Source: an uncultured Alphaproteobacteria bacterium (GTDB lineage: Bacteria > Pseudomonadota > Alphaproteobacteria > HIMB59 > GCA-002718135). Taken from it: a DNA stretch of 40,608 bases. The stretch is taken from positions 77,069-117,676 of the forward strand of contig CACGDO010000006.1 in assembly GCA_902571865.1 (NCBI GenBank), read 5' to 3'. The notes under the pieces were generated by a model. The model did no database searches and had not been told where the DNA came from. It saw only the letters and a program-made list of their open reading frames with translations. The position numbers and the translations under genes are program-made. Shown piece by piece: positions 19,240-30,404 of this stretch; within the stretch, counting starts at the first letter, position 1; each line of letters starts with the position of its first letter.

Positions 19240-21007
19240 CGAAATTATTGAAGATTTTAAAAAGTCATTAAGTGCTACAATAAAATCAATAGGTAAAAAA
19301 GAAGATATAGAGATTAATTTTGTTAAAGAAAATCCTTCAATTATTGGTAACACTATAAATCTAACTGAACCAAAAATTGAAAATTTCAAAAATAATCTTG
19401 AATATTTAAGGGCCGAAGCGGACTCTTTTGCATTAGAGTTAAGATTACATTCAAGAGACATACACCAAAACTTTTTAAATCAAGATGAGTTATCAAACGA
19501 AATAATTAATGTTTTGGAACAAGCACGAGTAGAAGCTATAGGAAGTAGTGAATTCAAGGGAATACAAAAAAATCTAAAGAATAAGTATATTAGAGATCTT
19601 AAAATTGGAAATACTAAAAAAGATCAAAATTTATTAATTAAAGCATTTAAAAACGTAGCATTTGAAGAAATTGTTGGCGTAGATTTAGGTGAAATTAATA
19701 TTAGTTTTAAAAATATTGTAAAAGAAAAATTAAAAAAAGATTATTCAAACTTTTTTTTAGATTTAAAGAATTGTCTACATGATCAGGAAAAATATACATC
19801 TACAATTGTTGAAAAACTAGATGAACTTGGATTAATTAATAACAGCGTCAACAATACTCAGAATGAAGATATTAATCAAAACGATGAAGATCAAGATAAT
19901 GAAAATGAAAATAATGATGAGCAAAAAAATGATGAACAAACTGAGTCAAATATTGAAATGCAAACAAGTGAAACAGCTGTTGAGCAGTCAGTTTCATTAG
20001 AAGAAAATGATGATATGGGGGAAGAAAGTGGGGATACTGAACTAGATTATTTACCAGATAGAAAAATTTTAGAGAATTTAGAGAATTATAAAGTTTATGA
20101 TTATAATTTTGATGAAATTATTAATGCTGAAGAACTTTGTGATATCAAAGAATTAGAGAAACTTAGAAGAAATCTTGATCAACAAGTATTTTCTTTTCAA
20201 CCACTAATTGTTAAAATTGCCAATAGACTGCAAAGAAAACTTTTAGCTCAGCAAAATCGTCATTGGGATTTTAATATGGAAGAGGGTTTTCTTGATACAT
20301 CAAGATTAGCTAAAATTATTGCTAATCCAAATAATAAATTAAGCTACAAAATAGAAAAGGAAGTTGAATTTAAAGATACTATTGTGAGTCTTCTAATTGA
20401 TAATTCTGGTTCAATGAGAGGCAGACCAATTACAGTTGCAGCCCTTTGTTCAGATATTTTAGCAAAAACATTGGAAAGATGCTTAATTAAATCTGAAATA
20501 TTAGGATTTACAACCAAAGCTTGGAAGGGGGGTAACTCTAGAGAAAAATGGATTAAAAATGGAAAGCCTTCTAATCCTGGCAGGTTAAATGATCTAAGAC
20601 ATATTATCTATAAATCTGCAGACTCACCATGGAGGAGATCAAAAAAAAATTTGGGCTTATTATTGAAAGAGGGAATTTTGAAGGAAAATGTCGATGGAGA
20701 AGCTTTATCGTGGGCTTATAATAGATTATCTTTTCGAAAGGAAAAAAGAAAAATTCTTATAGTTATAAGTGATGGTGCTCCAGTTGATGACTCAACCCTT
20801 TCTGTAAATCCAGGTAATTATTTAGAAAAAAATTTAAGAGATATAATTGGTGAAATTGAAAAAAAAGATGAAATTGAATTAATTGCTATAGGAATTGGGC
20901 ATGATGTTTCAAGATATTATAGTAAGGCTGTAACAATAATGGATGTCGATCAGTTAGGCGAGGTATTACTAAATCAATTATCTGCTACTTTTCATTTAGA
21001 TAATTAA
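19226..21007 (+). CDS. cobT: CobT-type protein with C-terminal vWA domain
   Basis: CobT is the von Willebrand A partner of CobS. The 593-residue protein has an N-terminal helical domain (to about 210), a very acidic Asn/Asp/Glu-rich linker at about 210-280, the [24 protein letters not shown] segment, and a vWA domain with the MIDAS motif DNSGSMRG starting at residue 392, GFTTKAW, and ISDGAPVDD as the later metal site. The tail ([30 protein letters not shown]) is the usual CobT end. Length is near the 600-630 of known CobT. The stop overlaps tgt by 4 bp. As for CobS, the real substrate is uncertain. Confidence 0.9.
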   Translation: MSKNSEIIEDFKKSLSATIKSIGKKEDIEINFVKENPSIIGNTINLTEPKIENFKNNLEYLRAEADSFALELRLHSRDIHQNFLNQDELSNEIINVLEQARVEAIGSSEFKGIQKNLKNKYIRDLKIGNTKKDQNLLIKAFKNVAFEEIVGVDLGEINISFKNIVKEKLKKDYSNFFLDLKNCLHDQEKYTSTIVEKLDELGLINNSVNNTQNEDINQNDEDQDNENENNDEQKNDEQTESNIEMQTSETAVEQSVSLEENDDMGEESGDTELDYLPDRKILENLENYKVYDYNFDEIINAEELCDIKELEKLRRNLDQQVFSFQPLIVKIANRLQRKLLAQQNRHWDFNMEEGFLDTSRLAKIIANPNNKLSYKIEKEVEFKDTIVSLLIDNSGSMRGRPITVAALCSDILAKTLERCLIKSEILGFTTKAWKGGNSREKWIKNGKPSNPGRLNDLRHIIYKSADSPWRRSKKNLGLLLKEGILKENVDGEALSWAYNRLSFRKEKRKILIVISDGAPVDDSTLSVNPGNYLEKNLRDIIGEIEKKDEIELIAIGIGHDVSRYYSKAVTIMDVDQLGEVLLNQLSATFHLDN

Positions 21008-22203
21008 GAATTTAACCATTTCTTTTTTGCATTATCAAAATTATTATTATCAATTGAGCTTCTAACTTCTTTCATAAGATTATTCATAAAATATATATTA
21101 TGATTAGTTAGAAGTTGTAATCCTAGCAATTCTTGTGCAGAGAAAAGATGATATAAATATGCCAGTGTAAAGTTTTTACAAGTATAGCAATTACACTCAT
21201 TATCAATTGGGTTTAAATTATTTTTATATTTAACATTTTTTAAATTTATTTTTCCCTGTTTACCTTTTACTAAAGCTGATCCATGTCTAGCAATTCTAGT
21301 TGGGCTTACACAATCAAATGTATCGATTCCATCTGCAACAAAATCCCATATATCCCTTGGATCGCCAATACCTAGCAAATGTACTGGACGAGAATTATCT
21401 AATTTAGAAGAAGTAAAATGAACTATATCTTTCATTTGATCTTTATTTGATCCTAAACTACCACCAATAGCAATCCCAAAAGTATTGATTTTTTCTGTGT
21501 TAAATTTAATACTTTCTTCTCTTAAATCTTTGTAAATCCCACCTTGAATGATCCCATACATTTCTTGTCTACCTGCTGAGCCATTTTTAGGACTATAATT
21601 AAGTTTAGAGTTATAGGCATTGATTGATCTTAAAGACCATCTATGACTTCGTAACATAGAATCAGATGTGTACGTTTTATCTACATTATAAGGAGTGCAT
21701 TCATCAAAAACTAAGATGAAGTCTGCACCAAGATTTCTTTGAACCTCTATTGATTTTTCAGGAGATAACATATGAGTAGAACCATCTATATAAGACTTAA
21801 ATAATGCGCCCTCTTCATTCAGATTTATTAAGGTTTTTTTATTTTTTGAATTTGTTTTTCGCCCTTTTATTTCGTCAGCAACCGAGCCATGTCCAAGAGA
21901 AAAAATTTGAAATCCACCACTATCTGTTAACATAGGTCCATTCCAACCCGTAAATTTATGAAGACCTCCATGTTGAGCTATTAGTTCACTACCTGGCTGA
22001 AGCATTAAATGGTATGTATTGGATAGTATAATTTGTGTATTATTTTTTTTTGCTTCAAGAGTAGTAAAAGATTTTAGTGCAGCTTTTGTTGCACAAAAAA
22101 TAAATGCTGGAGTTTCAATATCACCGTGTGGTGTAGAAATTTTTCCTGTTCTTGCTTTATTATTTTTATTTTTTTTTTTAACTTTCCAAGAAAAGTTATT
22201 CAT
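21004..22203 (-). CDS. tgt: tRNA-guanine transglycosylase
   Basis: Tgt exchanges guanine-34 of GUN-anticodon tRNAs for preQ1 (or queuine) in queuosine synthesis. Landmarks: [13 protein letters not shown] with the general-base Asp, [44 protein letters not shown] with the nucleophilic Asp, and the zinc site [18 protein letters not shown]...LLTNHN. From ATG at 22201-22203 the protein has 399 residues; this ATG overlaps the yhhQ stop (ATGAATAA), a strong sign of coupling. A TTG 15 bp upstream would add five residues and is less likely. The neighbour upstream is the putative queuosine-precursor importer, so the two form a salvage pair. Confidence 0.95.
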   Translation of the reverse strand: MNNFSWKVKKKNKNNKARTGKISTPHGDIETPAFIFCATKAALKSFTTLEAKKNNTQIILSNTYHLMLQPGSELIAQHGGLHKFTGWNGPMLTDSGGFQIFSLGHGSVADEIKGRKTNSKNKKTLINLNEEGALFKSYIDGSTHMLSPEKSIEVQRNLGADFILVFDECTPYNVDKTYTSDSMLRSHRWSLRSINAYNSKLNYSPKNGSAGRQEMYGIIQGGIYKDLREESIKFNTEKINTFGIAIGGSLGSNKDQMKDIVHFTSSKLDNSRPVHLLGIGDPRDIWDFVADGIDTFDCVSPTRIARHGSALVKGKQGKINLKNVKYKNNLNPIDNECNCYTCKNFTLAYLYHLFSAQELLGLQLLTNHNIYFMNNLMKEVRSSIDNNNFDNAKKKWLNS

Positions 22204-22936
22204 TAGTTTTTGGGACAAAAAACTTAGCTATATAAATAAAAGGAGTGTCAAGTAGGGCTATAAATATTCTAAGAAGATAAGTGCCTAAAATATAGATCAT
22301 TATGACATTATATACACTTACTGGTTCAGGATTTAATAAAATCCAAGCAAATATACTAAAGACTGTGTTATCAACCAAAGAGGAGGTAATTGTAGATAAA
22401 TTGTTTCTTAACCATAGAGACTTACCTGATAAAGCTTGTTTCAAATAGTTAAAGAACCAAACATCAAAATATTGGCTTATTAAATATGCTATCATACTAG
22501 CTATGAAAAATCTTGTCATGGGAGTAAATACATTTGATAAACTCTCTTGTACCCAATCTGCATCTGATGGTTGAAAACCAATGGTAATTACCATTAACAA
22601 AGTCATAAATAAAAATGCACTGAAACCAATTAAAATGTTAATTCTAGCTTTTTCCTTGCCATAATATTCAGATAAAATATCAGTACATAAAAATGTTGAT
22701 GCAAAAAGAATAGTTCCTAATGCTACCGGTTCGGGTGAATAAAAAAAGTCTACTGTTTTTAAAACTTGAATATTTCCTGCAATTACAGCTAGTGCAGAAT
22801 AGATAAAAATTCCTATATATCCAAATATCCTTAAAAAAATAAGAATAGAAAAAAAACAAAAAAAGAGCATTATGAACCACATAAGTTCAGTGCTAAGGGA
22901 ATTAAGTATTGTTGTTAATTCAAAGAAAAAACCCAT
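22196..22936 (-). CDS. yhhQ: Queuosine precursor transporter (YhhQ/QPTR family)
   Basis: This 246-residue integral membrane protein has about six or seven hydrophobic segments and the family landmarks FASTFLCTDILSEYYGKEKARI near residues 77-98, SQYFDVWFFNYLKQ, LWLRNNLSTITSSLVDNTVF and the C-terminal helix ending in VPKTNE. YhhQ imports preQ0/preQ1, which Tgt then inserts into tRNA. It starts 9 bp after the rpmB stop and its end overlaps tgt, so the three are probably cotranscribed. The pairing with tgt supports the substrate assignment. Confidence 0.88.
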   Translation of the reverse strand: MGFFFELTTILNSLSTELMWFIMLFFCFFSILIFLRIFGYIGIFIYSALAVIAGNIQVLKTVDFFYSPEPVALGTILFASTFLCTDILSEYYGKEKARINILIGFSAFLFMTLLMVITIGFQPSDADWVQESLSNVFTPMTRFFIASMIAYLISQYFDVWFFNYLKQALSGKSLWLRNNLSTITSSLVDNTVFSIFAWILLNPEPVSVYNVIMIYILGTYLLRIFIALLDTPFIYIAKFFVPKTNE

Positions 22937-22945
22937 TACAAAAAT

Positions 22946-23227
22946 TTAATTAGATTTTGATAGAATAGTGTTTTTTAATTTTTTAGCCTTTAAGGGCAAT
23001 TTAGAGTTAGGTGTATTGATAAGGAATTCATCTAATCCACCTTTTTTTTCTACTGTACGTATAGTACTAACTGCAACTTTAAGTTGAAATTTTTGTCCTA
23101 ATGCTTCGCTAACAAAAGTAATATTCTGAAGATTTGGTTTAAAACGTCTTTTTGTTCTATTCTTGGCATGACTAACGTTATTACCAGTTTGGAAGGATTT
23201 TCCGGTTAATTCACATCTCATTGACAT
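22946..23227 (-). CDS. rpmB: 50S ribosomal protein L28
   Basis: The 93-residue protein begins with the L28 signature MSMRCELTGKSFQTGNNVSHAKNRTKRRFKPNLQ, followed by VSEALGQKFQLKVAVSTIRTVEKKGGLDEFL. The extended C-terminus (ending KNTILSKSN) is typical of alphaproteobacterial L28, longer than the 78 residues of E. coli. It is first in an rpmB-yhhQ-tgt run and is preceded by a 43-bp gap with a TTGACA box. Confidence 0.96.
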   Translation of the reverse strand: MSMRCELTGKSFQTGNNVSHAKNRTKRRFKPNLQNITFVSEALGQKFQLKVAVSTIRTVEKKGGLDEFLINTPNSKLPLKAKKLKNTILSKSN

Positions 23228-23237
23228 ATTGAGGATG

Positions 23238-23265
23238 CATGTAAATATAAATATTACTTTGTCAA
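23238..23265 (-). promoter_or_regulatory. Candidate rpmB promoter
   Basis: Just after the stop of the HAD gene, the minus strand carries a perfect TTGACA (23260-23265). Sixteen bases downstream is TACATG (23238-23243), a poor -10. The leader to the rpmB ATG would be short. The -35 match is good and the gap is in the right place, but the -10 is weak. Confidence 0.3.
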
Positions 23266-23270
23266 GTATT

Positions 23271-24107
23271 CTAAATACTAAATTTATCTATAATATAAGT
23301 TGGGATTATTTTATGATTTTTAATTAAATTATTTATTTGATTTAAATCTTTATGAATACCAGATTTTACTAAAATACTATCTATTTTAAAATTATTAGCA
23401 CCTTGAATGTCATGGAATAATGAGTCTCCAATAGCTACTGTTCTTTTTTTTTCTAAATTAATTCGATTTGTTGTTTCAATATAAATACTTATATCAGGCT
23501 TACCTTTTATAATAACGTTTCCACCCATTTTTTTATATATTTCAGCAATGGCGCCCATACAGAAGATATTATTGGTACTATTACTTTCAATTGTTTCAAA
23601 ATCAGGGTTTGCACAATACAATGTTATTTCTTTTTTGTAAGCTACTTCTAATAACGGGATATAGTCTATTGGTTGTAACTTTACAAAGGGAGTGCAAGCT
23701 AAAATTAAATCTGCTTCTTCTATTTTTTCTATAAAATTAAAATTTAAACCATTTCTAAAATCTATACCATCCTCTTTTTCTTCATCATAAATATGAAAAC
23801 AATTATTTTTAAAATTTACATTAGAATATTTTTCTTTAAGTAATTGCCAGATCATTTCTCCACTAGTCACTGTATTTAAAAAAGAATTTTTTTTAAAACC
23901 AAGCTTTGGCAATCTATCTATGGATGATTTTGATCTTTTAGAAGAATTTGAAATTATAAATAAGTTTTTATTACTATTTTTGAGAAAATTGATTGCGTCA
24001 AATGCATGCTCATACCCAAATGTTCCATCATGCATTACGCCCCATTGATCAATTATAAAATTGTCATAGTCATTAATAATTGCATCAATGGAGTTTATTT
24101 TTTTCAC
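23271..24107 (-). CDS. HAD superfamily class IIA hydrolase (TIGR01459-like)
   Basis: The 278-residue protein is a HAD phosphatase of the NagD-like class IIA, in the subgroup common in alphaproteobacteria. Motif I is DQWGVMHDG (20-28), motif II lies in LFIISNSSKRSK, the cap contains CTPFVKLQPIDY and YCANPDFET, and motifs III/IV are in KGKPDISIYIET and AIGDSLFHDIQGANNFKIDSILV. The substrate is unknown. The start is GTG at 24105-24107, 2 bp after the pyrD stop; no ATG is available before motif I. It is the last gene of marR-lysS-pyrD-HAD. Confidence 0.87.
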   Translation of the reverse strand: MKKINSIDAIINDYDNFIIDQWGVMHDGTFGYEHAFDAINFLKNSNKNLFIISNSSKRSKSSIDRLPKLGFKKNSFLNTVTSGEMIWQLLKEKYSNVNFKNNCFHIYDEEKEDGIDFRNGLNFNFIEKIEEADLILACTPFVKLQPIDYIPLLEVAYKKEITLYCANPDFETIESNSTNNIFCMGAIAEIYKKMGGNVIIKGKPDISIYIETTNRINLEKKRTVAIGDSLFHDIQGANNFKIDSILVKSGIHKDLNQINNLIKNHKIIPTYIIDKFSI

Positions 24108-24109
24108 TA

Positions 24110-25165
24110 TTATACCGATTTACCAATAACTTCGGATACATTTTTATAGCCATCAGTTTTAATAAGATCAATCAAGTCACCCTTCATACTATTTATTAAA
24201 TTTGGACCAGAGTAAACCAAAGCTGTATATAACTGAACTAAAGAAGCACCGGATTTAATTTTTTCGTAACAGTCCTTTCCACTTGATATACCACCCACTC
24301 CTATTAAGGGTATCTGACCATTCGTTAATTCAAACATTTTTTTTAAAATTATATTTGAATTATCATATAGGGGCTTGCCACTTAAACCGCCTTTTTTTTC
24401 TTTATTTAAAGAAATTAAATTACTATCTCTTTTGATAGTACTATTCGTAAGTATTAGTCCATCTATGTTATTGGCTAAGGAAATTAAAGCTAAGTCTCTA
24501 AGCTGATCTTCATTTAAATCAGGTGAAATTTTAATTAATATTGGCTTATTAGTAATATTTTTTATTTCATCTCTTTTATCAATAATTTTTTTAATTAATT
24601 TTTCTATCTTACCTCGCAATTGTAGATCCCTTAACCCCTCAGTATTTGGTGAAGAGATGTTTATAGTAATATAGCTTGCCAAATGGCCTAACTCTTCTAA
24701 ACCAATTAGATAATCATCAATAGCTTTACTTGAATTTTTATTTTTCCCAATATTTACTCCTACAATTTTATTATTTAAATATGATTTTTGGTGTTTAATT
24801 AAATTTTTTTTTACTTTTTTAACACCCTTATTATTAAAACCTAAACTATTAATGATGGCTTTATCTTCACTTAATCTAAATACTCTAGGTTTAGAATTAC
24901 CACTTTGAGGTTGCGGTGTAATTGTACCAACTTCAAGAAAACCAAAACCAAATGAAAACATTGATTGCATTACTTCAGCATTTTTATCAAAACCTGCAGC
25001 AAGTCCAACGGGATTTATAAAATCTAAGCCCATTAAATGTTGTGAAAGAATAGGATCCTCAATATTTTTTTGTCTTATTTTGAAATATTTTAAAAAATTA
25101 ATTGTAATATTATGAGATAACTCGGGAGGTAATAATCTTAATATTTTTAATGAACTATTGTACAA
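24110..25165 (-). CDS. pyrD: Dihydroorotate dehydrogenase (quinone), class 2
   Basis: PyrD oxidises dihydroorotate to orotate with quinone as acceptor in pyrimidine synthesis. The 351-residue protein has the class 2 N-terminal membrane-associating helices (LKILRLLPPELSHNITINFL), NPVGLAAGFDKNAEV, FGFLEVGTITPQPQSGN, the catalytic-serine block NISSPNTEGLRDLQ (from 169), KISPDL, GGLSGKPL and IGVGGISSG. The start is TTG at 25163-25165: the next ATG (Met45) would remove the N-terminal helices that the class needs. It lies 4 bp after lysS and 2 bp before the HAD gene. Confidence 0.94.
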   Translation of the reverse strand: MYNSSLKILRLLPPELSHNITINFLKYFKIRQKNIEDPILSQHLMGLDFINPVGLAAGFDKNAEVMQSMFSFGFGFLEVGTITPQPQSGNSKPRVFRLSEDKAIINSLGFNNKGVKKVKKNLIKHQKSYLNNKIVGVNIGKNKNSSKAIDDYLIGLEELGHLASYITINISSPNTEGLRDLQLRGKIEKLIKKIIDKRDEIKNITNKPILIKISPDLNEDQLRDLALISLANNIDGLILTNSTIKRDSNLISLNKEKKGGLSGKPLYDNSNIILKKMFELTNGQIPLIGVGGISSGKDCYEKIKSGASLVQLYTALVYSGPNLINSMKGDLIDLIKTDGYKNVSEVIGKSV

Positions 25166-25169
25166 TAAG

Positions 25170-26753
25170 TTAATTATCTATTAATTTTTTTAGATAATCA
25201 ATAGTTTCTCTTAAACCAAATAATTTAAAAAACGATCCAAGTCTAGGTCCTTGATCCTGACCAAGCATAACTTGATATACCAGTTTAAAAAAATCTTTTA
25301 ACTTTTCAAATTCGTGCTTTTTTCCTACTTCGTATAATAATGTTTGAATATCTTCAGATGAACTGTTTTCAGTAACCTCATTTTCTAAAACATTAATAAT
25401 ATCAATAAATACTTCTTTATTACTACTATCGACCTCTAAAAATTTCTTTTTAGGCAAAATAAAATCTTCATAGTAATTTAGTGCAAAGTCTATGAGACGA
25501 TCAAATTCAGGATTGTTATCAGCATTAATTTTATCATCATATTTATTGATAAAAGACCATATTACTTTTTTATCTTTAGAATTAGAAACATTTACTAGGT
25601 TAGTAAGGGTAATGAAATTTATTTCTGATTTAAATTCTTTAGGTTTTCCTGAGTGAATATGCCAAATTGGATTATCATACTGTTTATTTTTATCTAAACT
25701 TGAGTATGCATTGTAATGAGAAAGATAATCATCTACAGTTTTAGGAATTACATCAAAGTGAAGTTTTTTTGCTGATTTTGGTTTTTGGAACATATAGAGT
25801 GCAAGACTTTCAGGAGAGGCATAACGCAGCCACTCATCAACACTAATACCATTACCAACTGACTTAGAAATTTTTTCACCCTTTTCATCTAAAAACATTT
25901 CATAAATTAGATTAGTAGGTGGTTTTTTATTTAATGCTGTACAAATCTTTGATCCTAAATCAACACTTTCTGTAAGATCTTTACCGCACATTTCATAATC
26001 AACATCAAACGACATCCATCTCATTGCCCAATCTACTTTCCATTGTAACTTGCATTTTCCATTAATTACTTCTGTTTCAACTAACTTGTCTAAAGATGGA
26101 TCCTTGTAAATAATTGTTTTTGAATCCATTTTATATTCTTCAATTTTTACTTGAAGTACCTCACCTGAGTTTTCACTTATTGGGAGAAAGGGACTATAAG
26201 TTTCTTTTCTCTCTGCCCTTAAAGTAGGCAAAATAATATCTAATATTTTTGTATAGTTTTCAAATATACTTAATATTGTTTCATTAAAATCTCCATTTTG
26301 ATATTTTTCTGTTGAACTAACAAAATCATAGTCGAAATTAAATTCATCTAAAAAACTTCTAAGTTTTGCATTGTTATGATGTCCAAAACTTTCAAATTTA
26401 CCAAATGGATCTGGTATGGAAGTAAGTGGCTTACCTATAAATTGTTCTAACATTTCTTTATTTGGAACATTTTCAGGAACTTTTCTTAATCCGTCCATAT
26501 CATCAGAAAATGTGATCAGTTTTGTTGGGCAATCAATTATAGAGCTAAATGCATTTTTTACCATTGATGTTCTTACAACTTCACCAAAAGTTCCAATATG
26601 AGGTAAACCTGAGGGGCCATAACCGGTTTCAAGTAATACATATCCTTTAGATGGAATTTTAAAGTTTTGTAAACCACCATTTTTTTTAATTATTTGTAAT
26701 GCTTCTTTAAAAGGCCAAGCTTTTAAGGATTGTGCTAATTCTTGATCAATCAT
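25170..26753 (-). CDS. lysS: Lysine--tRNA ligase, class I
   Basis: This is the archaeal-type class I LysRS (LysK), used by most alphaproteobacteria in place of the class II enzyme. The 527-residue protein has the HIGH motif as HIGT at 52-55 (GYGPSGLPHIGTFGEV) and the KMSKS motif as KISKS at 294-298, with the zinc-region and the class I C-terminal alpha-helical anticodon domain ending FKLVYQVMLGQDQGPRLGSFFKLFG. Its ATG overlaps the marR stop by 8 bp, and pyrD follows 4 bp after its stop. Confidence 0.96.
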   Translation of the reverse strand: MIDQELAQSLKAWPFKEALQIIKKNGGLQNFKIPSKGYVLLETGYGPSGLPHIGTFGEVVRTSMVKNAFSSIIDCPTKLITFSDDMDGLRKVPENVPNKEMLEQFIGKPLTSIPDPFGKFESFGHHNNAKLRSFLDEFNFDYDFVSSTEKYQNGDFNETILSIFENYTKILDIILPTLRAERKETYSPFLPISENSGEVLQVKIEEYKMDSKTIIYKDPSLDKLVETEVINGKCKLQWKVDWAMRWMSFDVDYEMCGKDLTESVDLGSKICTALNKKPPTNLIYEMFLDEKGEKISKSVGNGISVDEWLRYASPESLALYMFQKPKSAKKLHFDVIPKTVDDYLSHYNAYSSLDKNKQYDNPIWHIHSGKPKEFKSEINFITLTNLVNVSNSKDKKVIWSFINKYDDKINADNNPEFDRLIDFALNYYEDFILPKKKFLEVDSSNKEVFIDIINVLENEVTENSSSEDIQTLLYEVGKKHEFEKLKDFFKLVYQVMLGQDQGPRLGSFFKLFGLRETIDYLKKLIDN

Positions 26754-27207
26754 TTAATTTTGCTCTAATTCTAATTTTTTTACCCAATAACAACTTTAAT
26801 GAATTTGTGAAATTAAAAATTTCGGATCCTAATTTATTAAATAATTCATTTTCTAGCTCAATAATATTATCAATGATATTATTAATTAAATCAGTCCCTT
26901 CTGTGGTTAGAATTAAACTATCAGATCTTTTATCTTGTGGTTGTTGTTTTGATATTAACCTCTTTTCTTCTAGTTTAGAAACTCTTAAACTAACAACTGA
27001 TCTATCAATAGATGCATTTTTACATATTTCCTGTTGAGTAATATTTATGTTTTCTTGCTGTAATAAATAAATTGTCTCGAGAATAAGATATTCATTTAAT
27101 GTGATTTCACTCTCTTTTAATTTCTGTCTTACTTTAGATTGCCATAAGTTTGATGTTTGCCAAATTAATAATGCTAATCTATTCTCATTAAGAGAAGTGT
27201 CTGCCAT
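26746..27207 (-). CDS. MarR family transcriptional regulator
   Basis: The 153-residue protein is a winged-helix regulator of the MarR family: N-terminal dimer helix (LIWQTSNLWQSKVRQKLKE), the helix-turn-helix ITQQEICKNASIDRSVVSLRVSKLEEKRLI at about 55-85, the wing with QPQDKRSDSLILTTEG (the family's DxRxxxxxLT pattern), and C-terminal dimer helices. Its ligand is unknown. A perfect 17-bp palindrome sits over its own promoter, so autorepression is likely. As the first gene of a run with lysS, pyrD and the HAD gene, it may also set their level. Confidence 0.92.
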   Translation of the reverse strand: MADTSLNENRLALLIWQTSNLWQSKVRQKLKESEITLNEYLILETIYLLQQENINITQQEICKNASIDRSVVSLRVSKLEEKRLISKQQPQDKRSDSLILTTEGTDLINNIIDNIIELENELFNKLGSEIFNFTNSLKLLLGKKIRIRAKLND

Positions 27208-27214
27208 AGTTTTT

Positions 27215-27231
27215 ATACAAACTGTTTGTAT
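27215..27231. promoter_or_regulatory. Palindromic operator in front of marR
   Basis: ATACAAAC-T-GTTTGTAT is a perfect inverted repeat with 8-bp arms and a 1-bp centre, 8 bp upstream of the marR ATG. The size and symmetry fit a MarR dimer site. It covers the -10 of the marR promoter, which is where an autorepressor would bind. Unlike the other palindromes in this window it contains G and C at matched positions, so it is not a simple AT-rich artefact. Confidence 0.65.
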
Positions 27232-27253
27232 GCAAATTAATAGTTTTTGTCAA
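27225..27253 (-). promoter_or_regulatory. marR-lysS-pyrD-HAD promoter
   Basis: On the minus strand a perfect -35 TTGACA (27248-27253) is followed after exactly 17 bp by TACAAA (27225-27230), four of six matches to the -10 consensus. The -10 lies inside the palindromic operator. The -35 begins three bases after the ferredoxin stop codon. Predicted leader to the marR ATG is about 10-15 nt. Confidence 0.55.
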
Positions 27254-27255
27254 TA

Positions 27256-27566
27256 CTATTCTGGTGCAATTTCTATCTCTAAGCCATCAAGTTCATCAGA
27301 AAGGTCAATTTGACAAGATAATCTGGAATTATTTTTAACATCAAAGGCTTGATCTAGCATAGATTCTTCATCATCATCCATATTTTCCAACTTATTTATC
27401 CATTTTTTATCAATATAAACATGACAGGTAGCACAAGCACAACATCCTCCACATGAAGCTTCAATATCGTAGCCATTGTCTCTAAGGGTTTCCATTAATG
27501 TAAAATTACTATCATATTCAATTTCAGACTTTTTACCTGATCTATCTGTGATTCTTAACTTTGGCA

Positions 27567-27567
<1 letters not shown>
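27256..27567 (-). CDS. fdx: 2Fe-2S ferredoxin, adrenodoxin type
   Basis: The 103-residue protein is a [2Fe-2S] ferredoxin of the adrenodoxin/FdVI/ISC type. The cluster cysteines are C39, C45, C48 (pattern C-x5-C-x2-C in SCGGCCACATCHV) and C85 (SRLSCQI). Two further cysteines, C42 and C43, lie inside the loop; C43 is common in ISC ferredoxins, C42 is not. The acidic stretch ENMDDDEESML is the usual partner-binding helix. It follows the reductase gene with a 1-bp overlap, so the pair most likely forms one electron-transfer chain from NADPH. Confidence 0.93.
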
Positions 27568-29678
<2,111 letters not shown>

Positions 29679-29686
<8 letters not shown>

Positions 29687-30404
29687 CAAAAATATATTTG
29701 TCTTTGGGGGAACGGGTTCTATTGGAAAATCATTATCAAGAAAACTGAAGAGCAATAACTATGATCCAATAATTATTTCTAGAAATGCGACAGAATTAAA
29801 ACAATTATCTGAGGAAATTGGTTGCGAATATAAAGTTTGTGATGTTTTAGATTTTGATAAAGTTAAAAGTATTTCAGAAGAATACAAAGATCAATTATGC
29901 GGTATTGCTTTTTGTGTTGGTTCTATAAATTTAAAACCTCTTAAGTTGACTAAAGATGAGGATTTTATTGATTCTTTTAAAATAAATACACTTAGTGCTA
30001 TAAATGCAATTAAGGTTAATCAAGAAACTCTAACTAAAAATAATGGTAGTATTCTACTTTATTCAACTATCGCTGTAAAACAGGGTTTTACTAATCACGC
30101 AATAGTCTCGACTGCAAAAGGTGCTATTGAAGGTCTTACTTTGAGCTTGGCCGCAGAATTTGCTCCAAAAATTAAAGTAAATTGTATAGCGCCAAGTTTA
30201 ACTGACGCAAAAATGACACAAAAGTTACTTAATAATGAAACTATTAAGAAAGCAATTGAAAATATGCATCCTCTGCCTAAAATAGGATCTGGTGATGATT
30301 TCTCTGACATAGGAAGTTTTCTATTAAGTGATAAAAATAATTGGATTACTGGACAAATATTTCATATAGATGGGGGAAGATCATCATTAAGAATAAAATC
30401 GTGA
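29679..30404 (+). CDS. SDR family protein lacking the catalytic tyrosine
   Basis: The 241-residue protein is a short-chain dehydrogenase/reductase. It has the cofactor motif GGTGSIGKSL (10-19), CVGSINLKPL in place of NNAG, S129 (LLYSTIA), K147, and the closing NCIAPSLTDAKMT and ITGQIFHIDGG blocks. The catalytic Tyr of YxxxK is replaced by Val143 (HAIVSTAKGA). A subgroup of SDRs with this H-x-x-V pattern exists in alphaproteobacteria and cyanobacteria, so it is probably a real variant and not a sequencing error; its reaction is unknown. It overlaps ctaA by 8 bp and the DUF6134-like gene by 4 bp (GTGA). Confidence 0.85.

Noticed and set aside
22204-22218. TTG start for tgt, five residues upstream
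   Set aside because: An ATG at 22203 overlaps the yhhQ stop in a typical coupling arrangement and is the better codon.
30341-30400. Upstream TTG start for the DUF6134-like protein
   Set aside because: It lies within the preceding SDR gene and would bury the signal peptide; the GTG at 30401 puts the signal peptide at the N-terminus.
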